DNA of 64,000 bases. Source: Rhodocollybia butyracea (lineage: Eukaryota > Basidiomycota > Agaricomycetes > Agaricales > Omphalotaceae). How positions within the stretch are numbered: the stretch's first letter is position 1; each line of letters begins with the position of its first letter. Made by a program: the position numbers and the translations under genes. The notes beneath the pieces were generated by a model that was not told the origin of the DNA, searched no databases, and saw nothing but the letters and a program-made list of their open reading frames with translations. This document shows, piece after piece, positions 46,600 to 59,014 of this stretch. The stretch is from the NCBI GenBank assembly GCA_015501585.1, contig JADNRY010000141.1, positions 62,001-126,000 of the forward strand. The letters are read 5' to 3'.

Positions 46600-47900
46600 T
46601 GATTGCCAAAGTTTGTTCCATTATTCCCTGCTCTTACTATTTTAACGGAAACAAGGCTTTGAACTTGAAGCTTTTAGCAGTTCTAGGTATATATGCTCAT
46701 CGTACTTAGTTGGCTTCTTCGCATGCTAATCACGTATTTCATATGGAATCATGGATTGCTCTAACATGTTACGAGACCGTTGCCTATTTGAAGCGTCCTC
46801 AGGATAAATCTCGCTGGTCAAATGCGCATTTTTCGACTGGCGGCTAGTAACAGATATTGATGTTACGGCGCCTATTCAAGCTTTATTGCAGCTTATAAAA
46901 GTGAAAGTGAAAGAAATCAATGGACCTAGGATTGCGCATCATCCTGTCAGGTAGTGCTTGTTGTCGTGCCTTGTACTCGTCAGCGGGGATAGTCCTGTGT
47001 CCTTCCCAAGTTGATTCTACTCTGCTAACCGTTTGACGTACTGAACTTCAAGGCTGAATTTGTACTTGGCCTTAAACAAAGGTTGAACAAAAGTAAATTC
47101 ATTCGAGGACATGCGAGCCGAGTTCTAGTCAAAAAGAGATACGTGGGAGGCAGCACCAGAGCTCCAGCGGTGAACCAAGACTCGGATGCTGTCTTCATAA
47201 ATGAATGACCAGCTAGGTGCGAAAATTGACGTGGAAATCGCTCAGTGATCGTGTTGGTTTGAGCCAGAGGAGGGTAAGGTCGGCGAGCCTCTGCCTGTAC
47301 TTCTGCCAGCTCTGTTCATCGAGTTGATGACTTCTTGTTCGAAGCTTATGATTGTACTCCATTAATTTTCATAAAACTTTTGGGATTACATCCCTAAGGC
47401 TCAAATGTGGACGCGAGAGAAAAAACCGCCCTCCCTCATCACCAGACGAGACACAACCTCCGAGTCACAACCAGGATTTGATTAATGTATAGAGTTAGGC
47501 TAGAAGCGGAAAAAGATTCATAAAGGGCCTAGAACAAATCTTGGCCAGGGAGGGATACATGAAGTAACGTACAGAATCCCAAGTCCCCGACTCTGACCGA
47601 AGGGAAGGGAGGGTCTTGTAGGTGTCAAATGAGTGTTGGATTCTTCCAAAACCGCCAGATCGGGTATTTCTTTCCCACCTGATGTTGAGCCGCCATGCCG
47701 GTTGTTTCAGATGCCCTATCTAATCATGTCATGTGGCAAGTACCAAATCTGCTATGTCGGGTCATTTAACTGATGATCCGGTATACGGTGGTTGCCACTA
47801 TCCTGATCCCCGTGCCACGGCCATCGGCTTGATTCCTAGTAAAACCTGAGTCTTGGTTTTTCCGCCTTTGTCTAACCCCGTCAACGACGGCCACTGACCT
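46600..47900. other. No recognisable gene
   Basis: I found no supportable open frame, repeat family or element end in this stretch. Confidence 0.4.
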
Positions 47901-47906
47901 TGAGGA

Positions 47907-48163
47907 TGTCTTCCCTAGAATCAACTTATGCTGCAGTTCGTAACTCGATACCAGTGTGGCTTCAAATGCCTGAACCTCTTGTAGTCAAATTGAATTTTAA
48001 AAAATTAACCACTGCAGTTCTAAATTCAATACCTTCACGTCCGCTTGATGTTACCACAAAATCAAAGGCAATTAAGAATATTCTGGATGAATTGCCCTCA
48101 ATTCTGGCCTGTATGCATTGTCTTCCTGTGAAACACATCTATGTTGTGTGTGCTAAAAGTTAA
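47907..48163 (+). other. Short unrecognised open frame
   Basis: It opens MSSLESTYAAVRNSIPVWLQM and stays open for about 85 codons with fairly natural composition. Two more short frames follow on the same strand up to 48,525. No family, domain or reliable splice structure is recognised. It could be the 5' part of a small spliced gene or chance. Confidence 0.2.
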
Positions 48164-48529
48164 AACTGTTCTTGTGACATTTGGCACTGAAATTTCGAGA
48201 GCAATAATGAAGTCCTTTTCGAGAGAAGTAGTTGAACATGCCAGTCATCCTTTTCTCCATTTACAATTTCTTCCTTACTTGGTAAACATATTGGATGATA
48301 TAGAACCTGAGACTATTGACATGCTCAAACTTTTTTTTCAGAATTCATTACCATGAAAAAGCTTCAGTGTATATTTCAACATCATGGCTTTGGTTCAATG
48401 CAGTCATGGAGCCTGAATCAATCAAAGGCATTTCCCTCCAGCTGTTAGCACCAGCAGTGGGCCAGCGCTATTGTGTGACAGTTACTCAGGCTAATCTGGG
48501 CTTGAGGGTTCTGCAATGTGCATAGGGTG

Positions 48530-50115
48530 ATTTTTGCAAATGCTGTGTGCGACCATGCGGGTGAGGGAGCTGTGAACCTCTATTATCACAACTATAATTG
48601 CCAAGTCCAAATATTTTTCATCCACTGGAGATAAGACTCGGAGATTAGGTATTCAACTCTGTATACTCTACTAGTAAGTAGTTGACAGTACTGTATACCT
48701 TCCACGATAGGTTATGATGCTAGTAAGTTCCAGTGCATGGAACCAGTAAAAGTGCATTGGGTTAAATAGTGTCTTCCTTCTCAAGTGATACAACCGCCAA
48801 GATTGATATTGAGAGGCTGGAAAACTCAGCGTCTGCCTCCAACCAGTGACCACTGCATGCCCACAGTCTCCCACTTACAGGCAACATGAACTACGTTAGG
48901 AAAGCATAACAGAAGAATAAAGTTTTAAGCTTGACCACTTCCGTGCCAACAGATTGTATCCATACAGAGTATGGTTACCGCATAACTTTTGCCCTGTAAC
49001 TTTGTACTACTTAGTTGGGATGCAGACGTGGTTTAATTCCAGTTCATTGAGAGAACTGAGAGCCCAAATCACTGTTGTATTTCGCCGATCGGATATGATA
49101 CAACTCCAGCCATACTTACCAATCATTACTCACCCGGTTATTGATACTTCGTATGTACCAGACCACCTTAGTAATATCTACTACTGTACACAGTATATAA
49201 GGCCTTCTCTGAGGCCAGTATCTACAGTTATCCAATCTAGTCTCTTTTGTCTCTCAAGCCTCACAGCTTATTCAGTCCCTACGCCGGATATTTACAACAA
49301 TCACATCCGGAAACAATCTGGAAAGGTGTTGGGTAGGAATGCACGTTCTATAATCAGTGTCTGCAAGCCACAAAATCGAACCAATATACTTGGTGATTGC
49401 TTGGTGAACTAAAGTATCAAAAGCTGCAACTCCAATCATCTTGTGCAGAATGAGGATAGCTCTGTTGGAATGACCACGTTCAAGAGTCATGGTCATTGGC
49501 GTCACTGAAGATTGTGTGATGAATGAATGAGATTACTTCCAGGTTTGTGGGTCGGATTATCAAAAAGTATGAGAGAGCAACTGTGTTCACAAAGTGTAAA
49601 GATTTATACAGTTCAATATTGACAGGAGCTTGCAATCCTTTGCACACCAGTAAAAGTGCGTATGGGTTAGGAACAAGCGATGTGATTTTCAGCTTTAACT
49701 TGAGTGGGTCATTGAGCAGTGGAGAAGGGTAAAGGCCGACATGCCATCATGAGCGACGACATCCCCACGATAATACAACCAACGAGACATACTAGTAAGG
49801 ATCGGAAAATGATATTAGATCTTCTGTTTTCTTGCCCCAAGTTATGTGCCGAGTCTTTCATAGTGAACATCAATAATTGAGCTGATTAATGAAAGCTAAC
49901 TGTACTTGGTATCAACAAAAAATGGAACAAATATTTAGAATACATGGATGAATATATATATGTTTGAGAATTTAACTGCGCTGGGTAGATTATTTGAAGA
50001 TGGAAGCATTGATCTTTTCCCGCTACTTCCCTTTCCCGTTTGCAACGACAATGCACTGATATTGTTGTACTCATCCTGGTTTATTTTCATGTATAGATTC
50101 AACCTTGTCTAAGTT
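48530..50115. other. No recognisable gene
   Basis: Only short unrelated frames occur. The word ccagtaaaagtgc occurs twice (about 48,743 and 49,649), which may mark decayed repeats. Confidence 0.35.
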
Positions 50116-51409
50116 AGTGATGTGCGGGCCAGCCTGGCTCGGAGCTTTTGAGGCCTCTGAGCCTGGCCCTACTGAGTCCCAGCCCAGCCTGACCTTGGTA
50201 AGGGCTCAGGAAGGGCTCAAACCTCAAGCCCAGTGAAAATCGGGGCATCCCAGGCCAAGCCAAATCAAGCAAAATCAGTAAGGCATTGAGCAAAAATGAG
50301 CCAAATTGGATAGAACCTTTCTTATCCATTCAAACTGAGCTCAGGTCCTTCGAGGTCACTCGATGATACCAATTTCGAAACTGTTAGCTGGTTGAACAGA
50401 GCCAAAACAGCTCTTTTCAAGCTGAACTCTCTTGGCTGTCTCAATTCTCAAATTCTCAAAGAAGGTCAAGGTCTAACAAAAACTTATGTAAAAGTCATTG
50501 AAAGAAGCTCAGCCACTTTGACGCCACGTCACTCACCTCTTTCTTCCACTCCGCCACGTCGAATCGTTATTCTTCTGCCAAGCTCTCTTTTCTACATCAA
50601 AGTGCTCTTTATATATTTCTTCAGGTGGTTAGAAAGAAGAGGGAATTGGAAAGGAACTGGTAAGTTTTATCAAATTATCATCTGATACGCTCTTTTAATG
50701 CTCTACTTCCAAGGCAAACAATGTTGCAAGTTGGCCCATCTTCTAACGCTCATCCAAACATCAACGAGGTGCGTCTCTTCTTGATCTTATTCCAAATCCA
50801 AATCCTCATATTTCTTAGATTTGTAACGCGTAATCAATAATCAATAATCCTTCACTCAGGATCAGCTAAGAAATGCGATGTGGACCAGGAAGTGGATAGA
50901 TTGGGAAGGACCAGAGCGCGATTATACAATGTATGTCTTGGTAAGTTGCTGCACGTTGGGAGTCTGCTTTGTACCTTCAAGTCACTCGGAGTCATAGGGA
51001 GGCACATTTCTTCAGAAGGCGTGTTCGAGCACTAGTGGTAGCGTCGAGTATCTATTATCGTACAGTAGCCCTGTATCGTAGCCAAGATATATATACTTTT
51101 TAATTCTTTAATTGAAATATCTAAACGAGCAAAAACGAGCAAAAAGAGGCACCTAGATCAGCACTAGATGAGCCGCAGTCTGAGCCAAAGTGTTGGCAAC
51201 TTTCTTGCTCAATTGGGCTCGATATCGGCTAAAATTAGTCCGGAATATTGAGCCAGGTTGAGCAAAACCAAGCAACATTGGGGAAATTGGCGGAGGTCGT
51301 TTCGCTCGATTTGGCTTGGCCTGGCACGCCCCAATTTTCACTGGGCCTCAAGGCCAGGGTGAGATCTTTCCGAGTCTTCAGCCAGGGCTTGAGCCGTGGC
51401 CTTCAGCAC
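50116..51409. mobile_element. GC-rich TIR element related to the 605-bp hAT-like MITE
   Basis: The left end TAGTGATGTGCGGGCC is the same as that of the 14-kb MITE. The two ends are inverted repeats of each other over a long internal stretch: gcccagtgaaaatcggggc near 50,230 matches the reverse complement of gccccaattttcactgggc near 51,328. The right end reads cttcagcactg, a variant of the expected terminus, and I find no 8-bp target duplication, so it may be rearranged or composite. The interior (50,380-51,100) holds only short frames of unknown meaning. Confidence 0.6.
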
Positions 51410-52250
51410 TGCAAATGATTTGGAAGTTGAGAGATTATTGTTGGAGGTCAGGTAGGACATATTTCCTCCAGTTTTACTAGTCTTAATATGGACAATCATA
51501 CTGGATATATAACTGACATCAAATCAGCACTGGCCTGGCAGGTTCCTTGAAGGTAGAAAAGGGAATATTTTGGATGAGCTGCCACGCAGCAGGCTGGCAC
51601 TTGCGCTGCGAAGCGAGAGACTGTACAAGTTACTAACCGAGTAAAGTTTGCATGTACTGCAACTAATGATTACAATTGTATCTGTTATGCTTAGTACTCA
51701 GTGAAATCATGCTTCCTATAGTAAATGAGGCAAACTTTGCCTGTGAGTTACTCATGGTGATTTAATCTACATAGTGGCCATTACTAAGTATGTAGAACAT
51801 GCCTTGATCTTGTAGTCGGGGATTGCTGCGCAGCAGCATTAAGGATACAGGTATGTGGCAGTGGTAAAAAGTAAATAACAAAAGCGCTACAAGATGGCCG
51901 GATGAATCCTGTAACATGAACGTGTTACTTAAAAGTTTTCATGCAAGAAGGGTGATTAGTGTGTGCAAAACAAAGCTCCGAAAGCGAAAAGCAATAATCG
52001 AAATCTTGGGTGAATAACGGATCCGAGATCCATAGATAGCCGAACCAGCTGAAGAGGAAGAACATAAGAGGGCTGGCTGGCTAACCGACGCTGACAAGTA
52101 ATCCAACATCGAATCGAAGAGTATCAAGTATTAAATGACGATTCAGTTATAATTACCCGACCTAGAAAATGCTCGAGAATCCAATAGCGCGTATAGGTCG
52201 CAATCGGCAGCAAAATGGCATCTCCGAATTTAGAATTGAGAAAGTTCAGT
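51410..52250. other. No recognisable gene; 3' flank of the zinc-finger gene
   Basis: The region is AT-rich and has no supportable coding sequence. Transcription of the minus-strand zinc-finger gene would end here. Confidence 0.4.
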
Positions 52251-54449
52251 TTACATCTTCCAATCCATTTCGGTCTCTACCGGGCGTAACGTCATACGAG
52301 GGGCCACAGAAGGACTGTCGGATGATACGGGGGTACCGGTAGTCTCTTCACCGTCAATGCCGGACGGAGCAGCAGATGGAGCCTCAGCGCCAGCGCCGTT
52401 GACGACGTTAGCGGACGTGGAGTGGATAACGTCGACGAGATGAGCAGTGGGATCGCGAGATTCCGTATCCTGGTCGTTAGATGGAGGATAGGTCAACTCC
52501 ATATCCAAGTCGGGGTCAAGCGCCATGTTCGACGGATTGGATTCGGGACCGTGTCCATTCATATCAGCGTTAGCGGTCCCGTTCGTTACGGCGGTGTCTA
52601 CGCCGCCATGAGAACCTTCCTGCGTTGCGGTTCTGTTCTCGCTCCCGTTGGTGCTTCTCAACGCGGAGCTCGTGCTCCGCAAACTGGACATGTTGGACTG
52701 GAACATGTCGTCCATCCTATCGTTGCTGTACCCGGTATGATTCAAGGAATGGGTATGGGTATGTGGGCCGTTGGTATCGATAGGATGGGTAACACGACTG
52801 GAATCGAACGAATCAGACGAATAGGCTTTCGATAGCGAGAATGAAGATGGCGGAAGCGATTCGCCAAGGGAATGAAAATGGTGCGTGGAGGAAAGAGAAT
52901 ACGGTCTTTGGACATGCGAAGTTTCGTACATGGGGAATGGAGACATGTAAGGCTTTGATGCAGAGGCGGAGTTAAAAGTCGAGGGGTGCGGATAACCCCA
53001 TTCCGACCCAACGAGCGTCGCGGTGGATGCAATAGAGCCCAGCGAGGACATGGTAGGCGCATAAGATGATGTGAGGGTATGATGAAGAGGGGCGACAAGT
53101 GTTGGAGCGCTGGCTATAGGGTTGGTTCGTAAAGAGAGAAGATTGGAGACGGCTCGTTCGTCTTCGTCTCTTTCAGAGGCAGCAGACTCGGCTTCGCTCT
53201 CGGATTCGTCCTCATCGTTAGAGGACGAGTTTCTACGTTGTTTGCTCCTGCCTTTTCCTGAGCCAGAACCAGCTGCCTTGGACTTCGGTTTGCCTTTTCC
53301 ATTTGGAAGAAGGACGACAGGCGCACCAGAAGCAGTCATAGCTGCGGTAGCTTGAGCCTGTTTATGCACTTTGAGGTGCTGGAGTAAATTATCGTGTCGG
53401 TTAAAGTTCTTGTCGCATTCTGGGTATGTGCATTTGAACGCTGAGAGGGGTAGATTCTGAGATGGTTCCTAAAAGAAGAAAAGCGTAGAACTCACGTTTC
53501 TCGTGGGTATGGATACTTCTAATATGTCTCTTTAGATGTTCGCCGCGGTGAAAACACTTTCCACATCCTTCGACGGAACACACGTAGGAACGCCTGTCTT
53601 TCTTGTTGTCAGTGCTGCTCTCCGTGGCGAGAGGAATCATGTCAGTTCCTGCGTCTGGATCTGTCATCATCTCGATACCAGTCGTGGTCATTACTCGGAT
53701 GGGAACCCTTCGTCCGCGGCTTTTCTTGGTGAGATTCGGCACCGGAGTAGGAAGGGTAGCTCGCATGGTGCGCGTAGTACCAATACGCGCAGGGACGTGC
53801 GGAGAAGCGCTTGCAGATGCAGAAGGCGTAATTGGCTGTGGCGTAGATTGGGAAGAAGTAGAGACAGATGTAGATGGCTCGGCGGCCACACCCGGAACCA
53901 AAATCTGCGGTGCGGACACAGTAATATGATTTGCGTCTGTCGAAAGTGTCTCCTCGTAAGTGGCAGCTGCAGATTTTCGCGTTGATCTCTTTCTCGGAGC
54001 AGATGTAGTTTTCTGCTTTTTGGCAGGCGACGGAAGCTCAGCGGGAACTTCATCGTCGGCTGAAAAAGAAGAAGAATCTAGAGCGTTATCATCGCGAATT
54101 CTACGTTTTAGAGGCCGTCCCGACAAGGAACGAGTTACCGGTCTTCGTGGACTCGAGCGTGTGGATATTAATTTGTCGGAAGTGGCTGCGGAATGTATGG
54201 ATTTTTCTGGATTTTTTCCTGGAGAGTTTCGGGTATCGGGTATCGTTGTTTCCTTGGATTTATGAGATGAAAATCGGAGATGTAGGTGAATAAAGCATGT
54301 TTGCTCACTTTGTCCACAAATACCTCCTTGGTTCCTTCTGGTCTAGCATCGGGACCACTGGCTAGACTATAATTTTCCTGGGCCATGGATACATCCATGA
54401 GGCCGTTGTAGTACTGCAATACTCTTGAATCCGACTTTTCAATGGCCAA
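52251..54449 (-). CDS. C2H2 zinc-finger transcription factor with two fingers
   Basis: Likely a nuclear DNA-binding regulator. The second exon ends at 53496 and the third runs 53440-52251. The 55-base intron between them (ending ctctcag) splits the linker so that HEK is joined to PFKC, the canonical finger linker. Finger 1 is C-x4-C-x12-H-x4-H (CSVEGC...H...H) and finger 2 is C-x4-C-x12-H-x3-H (CTYPEC...HLKVH). An Arg/Lys-rich segment (RRIRDD, KKQK, RKRSTRKS) precedes them and could be a nuclear signal. A long Ser/Asn/Thr-rich acidic tail of more than 350 residues follows, typical of activators. A first exon from 54449 (MAIEKSDSRVLQYYNGLMDVS) is likely, but its junction to exon 2 is not certain. 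The Msn2/Seb1-like spacing suggests stress or developmental control; this is inference. Confidence 0.8.
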
Positions 54450-55736
54450 CGCCCCGACAGGGGTGAAGATGAAAGTTGGGTTTTGAGTGGCGAAAAAGAT
54501 GGTTCAACTTTTTTTGGTTGCTTTCCGTTTGTTCCAGGCGTGAAAACTGAGAGCTTTTGAAACGAAAGTGACGAATTAAGTGAAGATGGTGGAAGGAAGG
54601 AAAGAGCACGCTATAGGGGTTATTTAATAGGCGATTTCGGGACCAATCGTCTTTGTTCTCCCACGATCTTGTTGACGCGTCGGTATCTTGCATCCTTTTT
54701 GCCGACTTTCATGCCGATATTCCCTGTGCCGCAATTCTGCCGTCCATAAAACGTGGCGAACATAAATTACGGCTGAAGCATTTAACGGTAACCTGGCTTA
54801 CTTTCTTGTCGTCTATCATTGACGATGAGCTGCGCTGACTGACTAACTCCCATGGAAACGCGACGGTCCGACAAGAATCATGTCAATCTAGAACTGGGAC
54901 TGTGCTCACAAGCTTGATCGAAGTCGATATTATTCTTCCACATACACTCTCCATGAAAACCGAACCTTCGTTCTGATTATCAGAAATCCTTTGCTAACGG
55001 CCTCGTATGCCATACGAACGTGCTCTCAAGAGCCAGGCTAGATGCGAAGTCGAGGTCGAGGGCGAGACGTCCGCCATCGAGGACCTTCGCTATCAATCTG
55101 AGCCTCTGTTACTTCCTCCAGCTAGTAGGACAAGACGCGTTTGATTTTATTTAATCGAATTGCACTTTCCCCAACACCTTCAGCGCACAGGTCCGGACGG
55201 ACAGGTACTACTTGAGACTCAACTAACCTGGTAACCTGGGTCTGACCTTCTCGTCTCTATTTCACGCTGGGATACTCCGCCCCGTAATCAGTGGTTCCAG
55301 AACAACGTCGACGCGCGCCGCAGGTCCTCATAAACCTATCCACGTACCGCTCTCGCTATTTTCCATGGCGCTCCCCGTTTACGCTTGCGTAAAATGCTTG
55401 AATATCGAAACATATTTTCACTGTTGTGTACCGGAGACGCACAGGGCAGGACGCAATACCGAGAGAAGACCCTATTCGATGAATCTTGACAAACAATTGT
55501 TCACTGGCACGTCGTACTAGGTCGAGGTCAACCAGACCGAAATCTTGAAGTTCTGAAGCTTTGGAGCGGATGAGTCACTTACAGAAGATTCGAATGCCCT
55601 CTTAAGTAATACTAAAAAGATTATTTTCAAGTTTGACTGTGGTACAACCGGGCGATATCTGTGTTGATGAGTTAGATGCCTTAATAGGGGTGTTCCGCGC
55701 GCGCTAAAGATCGTTTGTCTCCTGTCTTTTACCGCC
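54450..55736. other. Intergenic, promoters of divergent genes
   Basis: It lies between the divergently transcribed zinc-finger gene and the second F-box gene. No gene is seen. Around 55,020-55,300 the words caagagccaggctagatgcgaag and actcaactaacctgg recur in altered form at 57,870-58,025, showing that this upstream DNA was duplicated together with the F-box gene. Confidence 0.5.
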
Positions 55737-57297
55737 ATGTCAACTTCCAAGGAGCTCGAGTCAGCGGATGTGGTGGTTGAGAATTCATGGTCTGGTGTGT
55801 CCGAGTCATCATTCTCCTCGATTATCACTAACCAAAACAGCCCCAAAACGCCATTCTGCCACAACTGGTGAACGACTCTCCCAGATCCCTGCTGAAATCT
55901 ATCTCGAATTCATCTCCTATATAAAACCGATTAAAGATGAAGAGGCGTCTATCTTCTCCTTCTCTGTGAAGCAAAAGTTTTTCAAGCAGCGTAGAAACGA
56001 CTTGCGGAGTCTGTCGCGCGCGTGTCGTTTCCTGCACACAGCCATCGCATCAATCATGTTTGATTCCATCGAATTTCGTTTCAATCCACATGGAGAAGGT
56101 CCCGTACCAGATCCCTTCATTTCAGCCTTAAATCAGGAAGGACGCACCGCCCATGCACTCGGTTTACATGTCAAATCGTTGACTATCGGAGCCCGCCGTG
56201 TTGGGTCCTATCCTCTTGTTTTCTCAAAGCTGCGCCATCTCGAAACTGTGAAGTTTGCGGCTGCCCCTCCATTTCCACTTCTTCTTGACCTGAGCCCCAA
56301 TCTTACCTGTCTTTATATTTACTCTCTTGAAAGCACTCCAGTGGACACAGTGGATATGATCCGCAAAGCTGCTTTGCGATTCCGATTGAAAAAGTTTCAG
56401 CTTTTTTACACCGGAAGAAACTTGAACCCCTCCGTCATTGAAGCATTCGCATTGCTGACCAGGGATGTCACAGTGTTGGCCACCAATGCATGGTCCCTGG
56501 TCGAAAAAATTATCTCTTCTGGCATTATTCCGCCTCTTGAGGTTCTGGATCTTGGCACTGTTCCCACTGAAAAGCTGGGTTTGTTTTGTGATTTTCTTCA
56601 TCGCCTCTCGGCGTTGAGAACGTTGGTTTTGCGGGATGTTGACGACTCAAAAACAGTTCCTCGATTCCCGCTTTCTTGTCTAAAGAATCTCCAGCACCTG
56701 GCTTTACCTAGCCTAGTCCATTGGATTCACAACCCTAGTAAACTGTCCTCTCTGGTGATTCTACTGCACTCACTGCACTGCAGCACACTAATTCCAGACT
56801 ATTGGCTGAGTTTATCCCGGTACCAGTCTTTGTCTGAGCTGGCTCTACCCTATGAAATTGCAGTTCAGATTGACTCGGATTCACACTCAGGTACCTCGAT
56901 GAAGCTCAAGAAGCTTTCTATTGTATTCTCTGTGTGGCCAAATGACTTGACTTTTGACAATGTTCGTAACACTACCTGTTCCCTTCGTACACTTTGAAAG
57001 AAATTATAGTACCTGGAACCATTGTGTCCAATCTGGGCCTCGAGTTCAATTAAAGAGCTCCACTGGCAAAACTACCGGGATGATTTGACCACACTGGATG
57101 AGTCGGTGGTCACGCATTTCACTACAAAGCAACGTTTTCCGGAGCTTGACCTCTTGTCATTTGACGGGTACTTTGCTTTTAGAAAGAACGCTCAGGGTAT
57201 TTGGAGGCGACCCGATGAGAATGTGTTGGAGTATCAATATAATTCTGTAGAGACGGGAGATCAGAATGTAGGAAGAAAGGAGTTGCTAATGGGCTAA
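55737..57297 (+). CDS. F-box/LRR-like protein, paralogue of the 39-kb gene
   Basis: Three exons, 55737-55794, 55841-56961 and 57010-57297, give about 488 residues with the same intron positions and phases as the gene at 39,003. The N-terminus is MSTSKELESADVVVENSWS. The F-box-like segment LSQIPAEIYLEFISYI ... LRSLSRACRFLHTAI is followed by leucine-rich segments (LRTLVL, LQHLAL, LKKLSI) and the same C-terminal WASSSIKELHW block. Shared structure shows common descent. The sequence between them is well diverged, so this duplication is older than that of the tandem units. A likely SCF adaptor, with substrate unknown. Confidence 0.8.
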
Positions 57298-57725
57298 TTC
57301 GGTCCAACTTTCATTTGATGTCCTGGCCAGCTTCGAAACTTTTCAAATTTCGGAGAAGGTGAGCTAATCATGCGGCTCCCTTTAAACTCGCTCGAACCAT
57401 TTGGCATGACCTTGGTGTGGGTGCGACTTATATTTAATAATGGTCATCCCAGCATTTTACATCCAAGTCGGTTACTACTGCTCCTTTGGTCTCAGCACGG
57501 TGTACTACCAAGTACAGGTTCAATCCTTCAAGTGTCCGACGATTGGTGTGTGAGAATATTTAACAAAATATATATACGGTTATGGTAGGCTGGAGCAAGT
57601 AAACAGCACTGGAAAAAGGGCTGGGAAACTGGTTGTAAGGACCGCGGCTGTTATCACCAGTTAGGCTGGCTGCCAACTCCATATAGTAACTCAGTCCCAG
57701 AAGCTAGAAGGCCCGCAATTCAACG
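57298..57725. other. 3' flank of the F-box gene
   Basis: I see no gene here. Confidence 0.4.
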
Positions 57726-58620
57726 ATGGCAAGAGGTAAGTACAATGTCCTTTCAGACCTTTCAGACCTATCCCCTGAGGTCCCAGACTCTCAAGTCAAG
57801 CAAGCCCTCTGTGAGATTCAACACTCTGTTATTCCTTACCCTGACCTAGCCGCGGTTAGACAGCGAGGCGACCACTCGAGAACCAGGGCTAGAGGCGAGG
57901 TCGAGGTCGAGGACAAGGACGGTAAACGTCTGTATGCTCAACGACCACAGGCAAATAACAAGTAAAGTCCAACAAAGACCTGCGTTATCAAGCTGTGGGC
58001 CGTGACTTCTACTCAACTAACCTGGATCCAACCATATCCGACCTCGTCGCTCCTCGCCTCTATATCGTTCTGGGATACTCCATTTGGCAACCAGAACTAT
58101 ATGTCTGATCCCAATACAGCGTCAATCGTTTCCTGTACACAGCCATCTGACCAATCCTGTTTGAATCTATCGAATTTCGCTTTGACCACATGGCAAGCAT
58201 CTCCTCAAAAAATCCTTAACAATGCCTGCATTGCAGTCTTACAACTTGGTTTACATGTCAGTCGTTTACTATCAGAGACCGTGTTTGGTCCTATCCTACT
58301 GTTTTCTCAAAACGACGCCATCGCGAAACTTTCACGTTTTCGCGTATCTCCAATCCCATTTCTTTTTCACTTTTTGACCTACCTGTATTATGATCTACTC
58401 CGATATTGGTAGCATTCCAGTGGACAAAGCTGCGTCGCGATCTCAATCCGTCTGGACCTCTCGAAGGCTGTTGCCAAGCTGGATTTGCTATTTGATTTTC
58501 TTCATCTCCTTCCCGCGTCGAAAAAAATTGGCTGTGCAGGATGTTCAAGGATGTTCAGCAATCCAAATTTTCTCTTTCGTTCTGAGCCTTTATAGCGGCG
58601 GATTCTTCTTCCTCGAAAGT
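57726..58620 (+). pseudogene. Decayed partial copy of the F-box locus
   Basis: The first part (57,726-58,080) is a rearranged copy of upstream DNA at about 55,020-55,290. From about 58,120 the translation in mixed frames gives FLYTAI, ILFESIEFRFD, then relics of RFRLKKF and of the segment before RFPLS, matching scattered positions of the gene at 55,737. Large internal deletions and stops are present. The short open frame starting MARGKYNVLSDLSDL is probably chance within this relic. Confidence 0.65.
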
Positions 58621-59014
58621 TGAAGAAACAAATGGAACGAGTGAAGCTATATCTGCAGGCTCTTTCGAGAGCTCTGCAGTAACCAAAGCATATTTATTTT
58701 GACGAGGACATATGGTACGAAGTCCAATTTCTCGGACCGGCATCAAAGAGAGCGATTTTTTATCACTGAGTTGCGAGAGGTTGCGAGAACTGAACAGAGC
58801 CGAACAGAGCCCTGGGCCCACACGCTGGGGTAACTGGGGTAGTTGGAGTATTTCCATGATGCACTCGGAGCTCGGAGAGCTCGGAGTCGAAGGTTGAAAT
58901 TTATTAAAAAAACTTGGAGATGGAAATGTTTCAGTCGTACTGCCGGTTCAGTCCACCCAGCTTACCGGTCAATCTTCATCTCTTGCAACATTACTCTGGA
59001 TACAACTCTCACAA

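Noticed and set aside
53536..53985. Plus-strand open frames over the zinc-finger gene
   Set aside because: They are shadows of a low-complexity minus-strand coding region that has intact zinc fingers.
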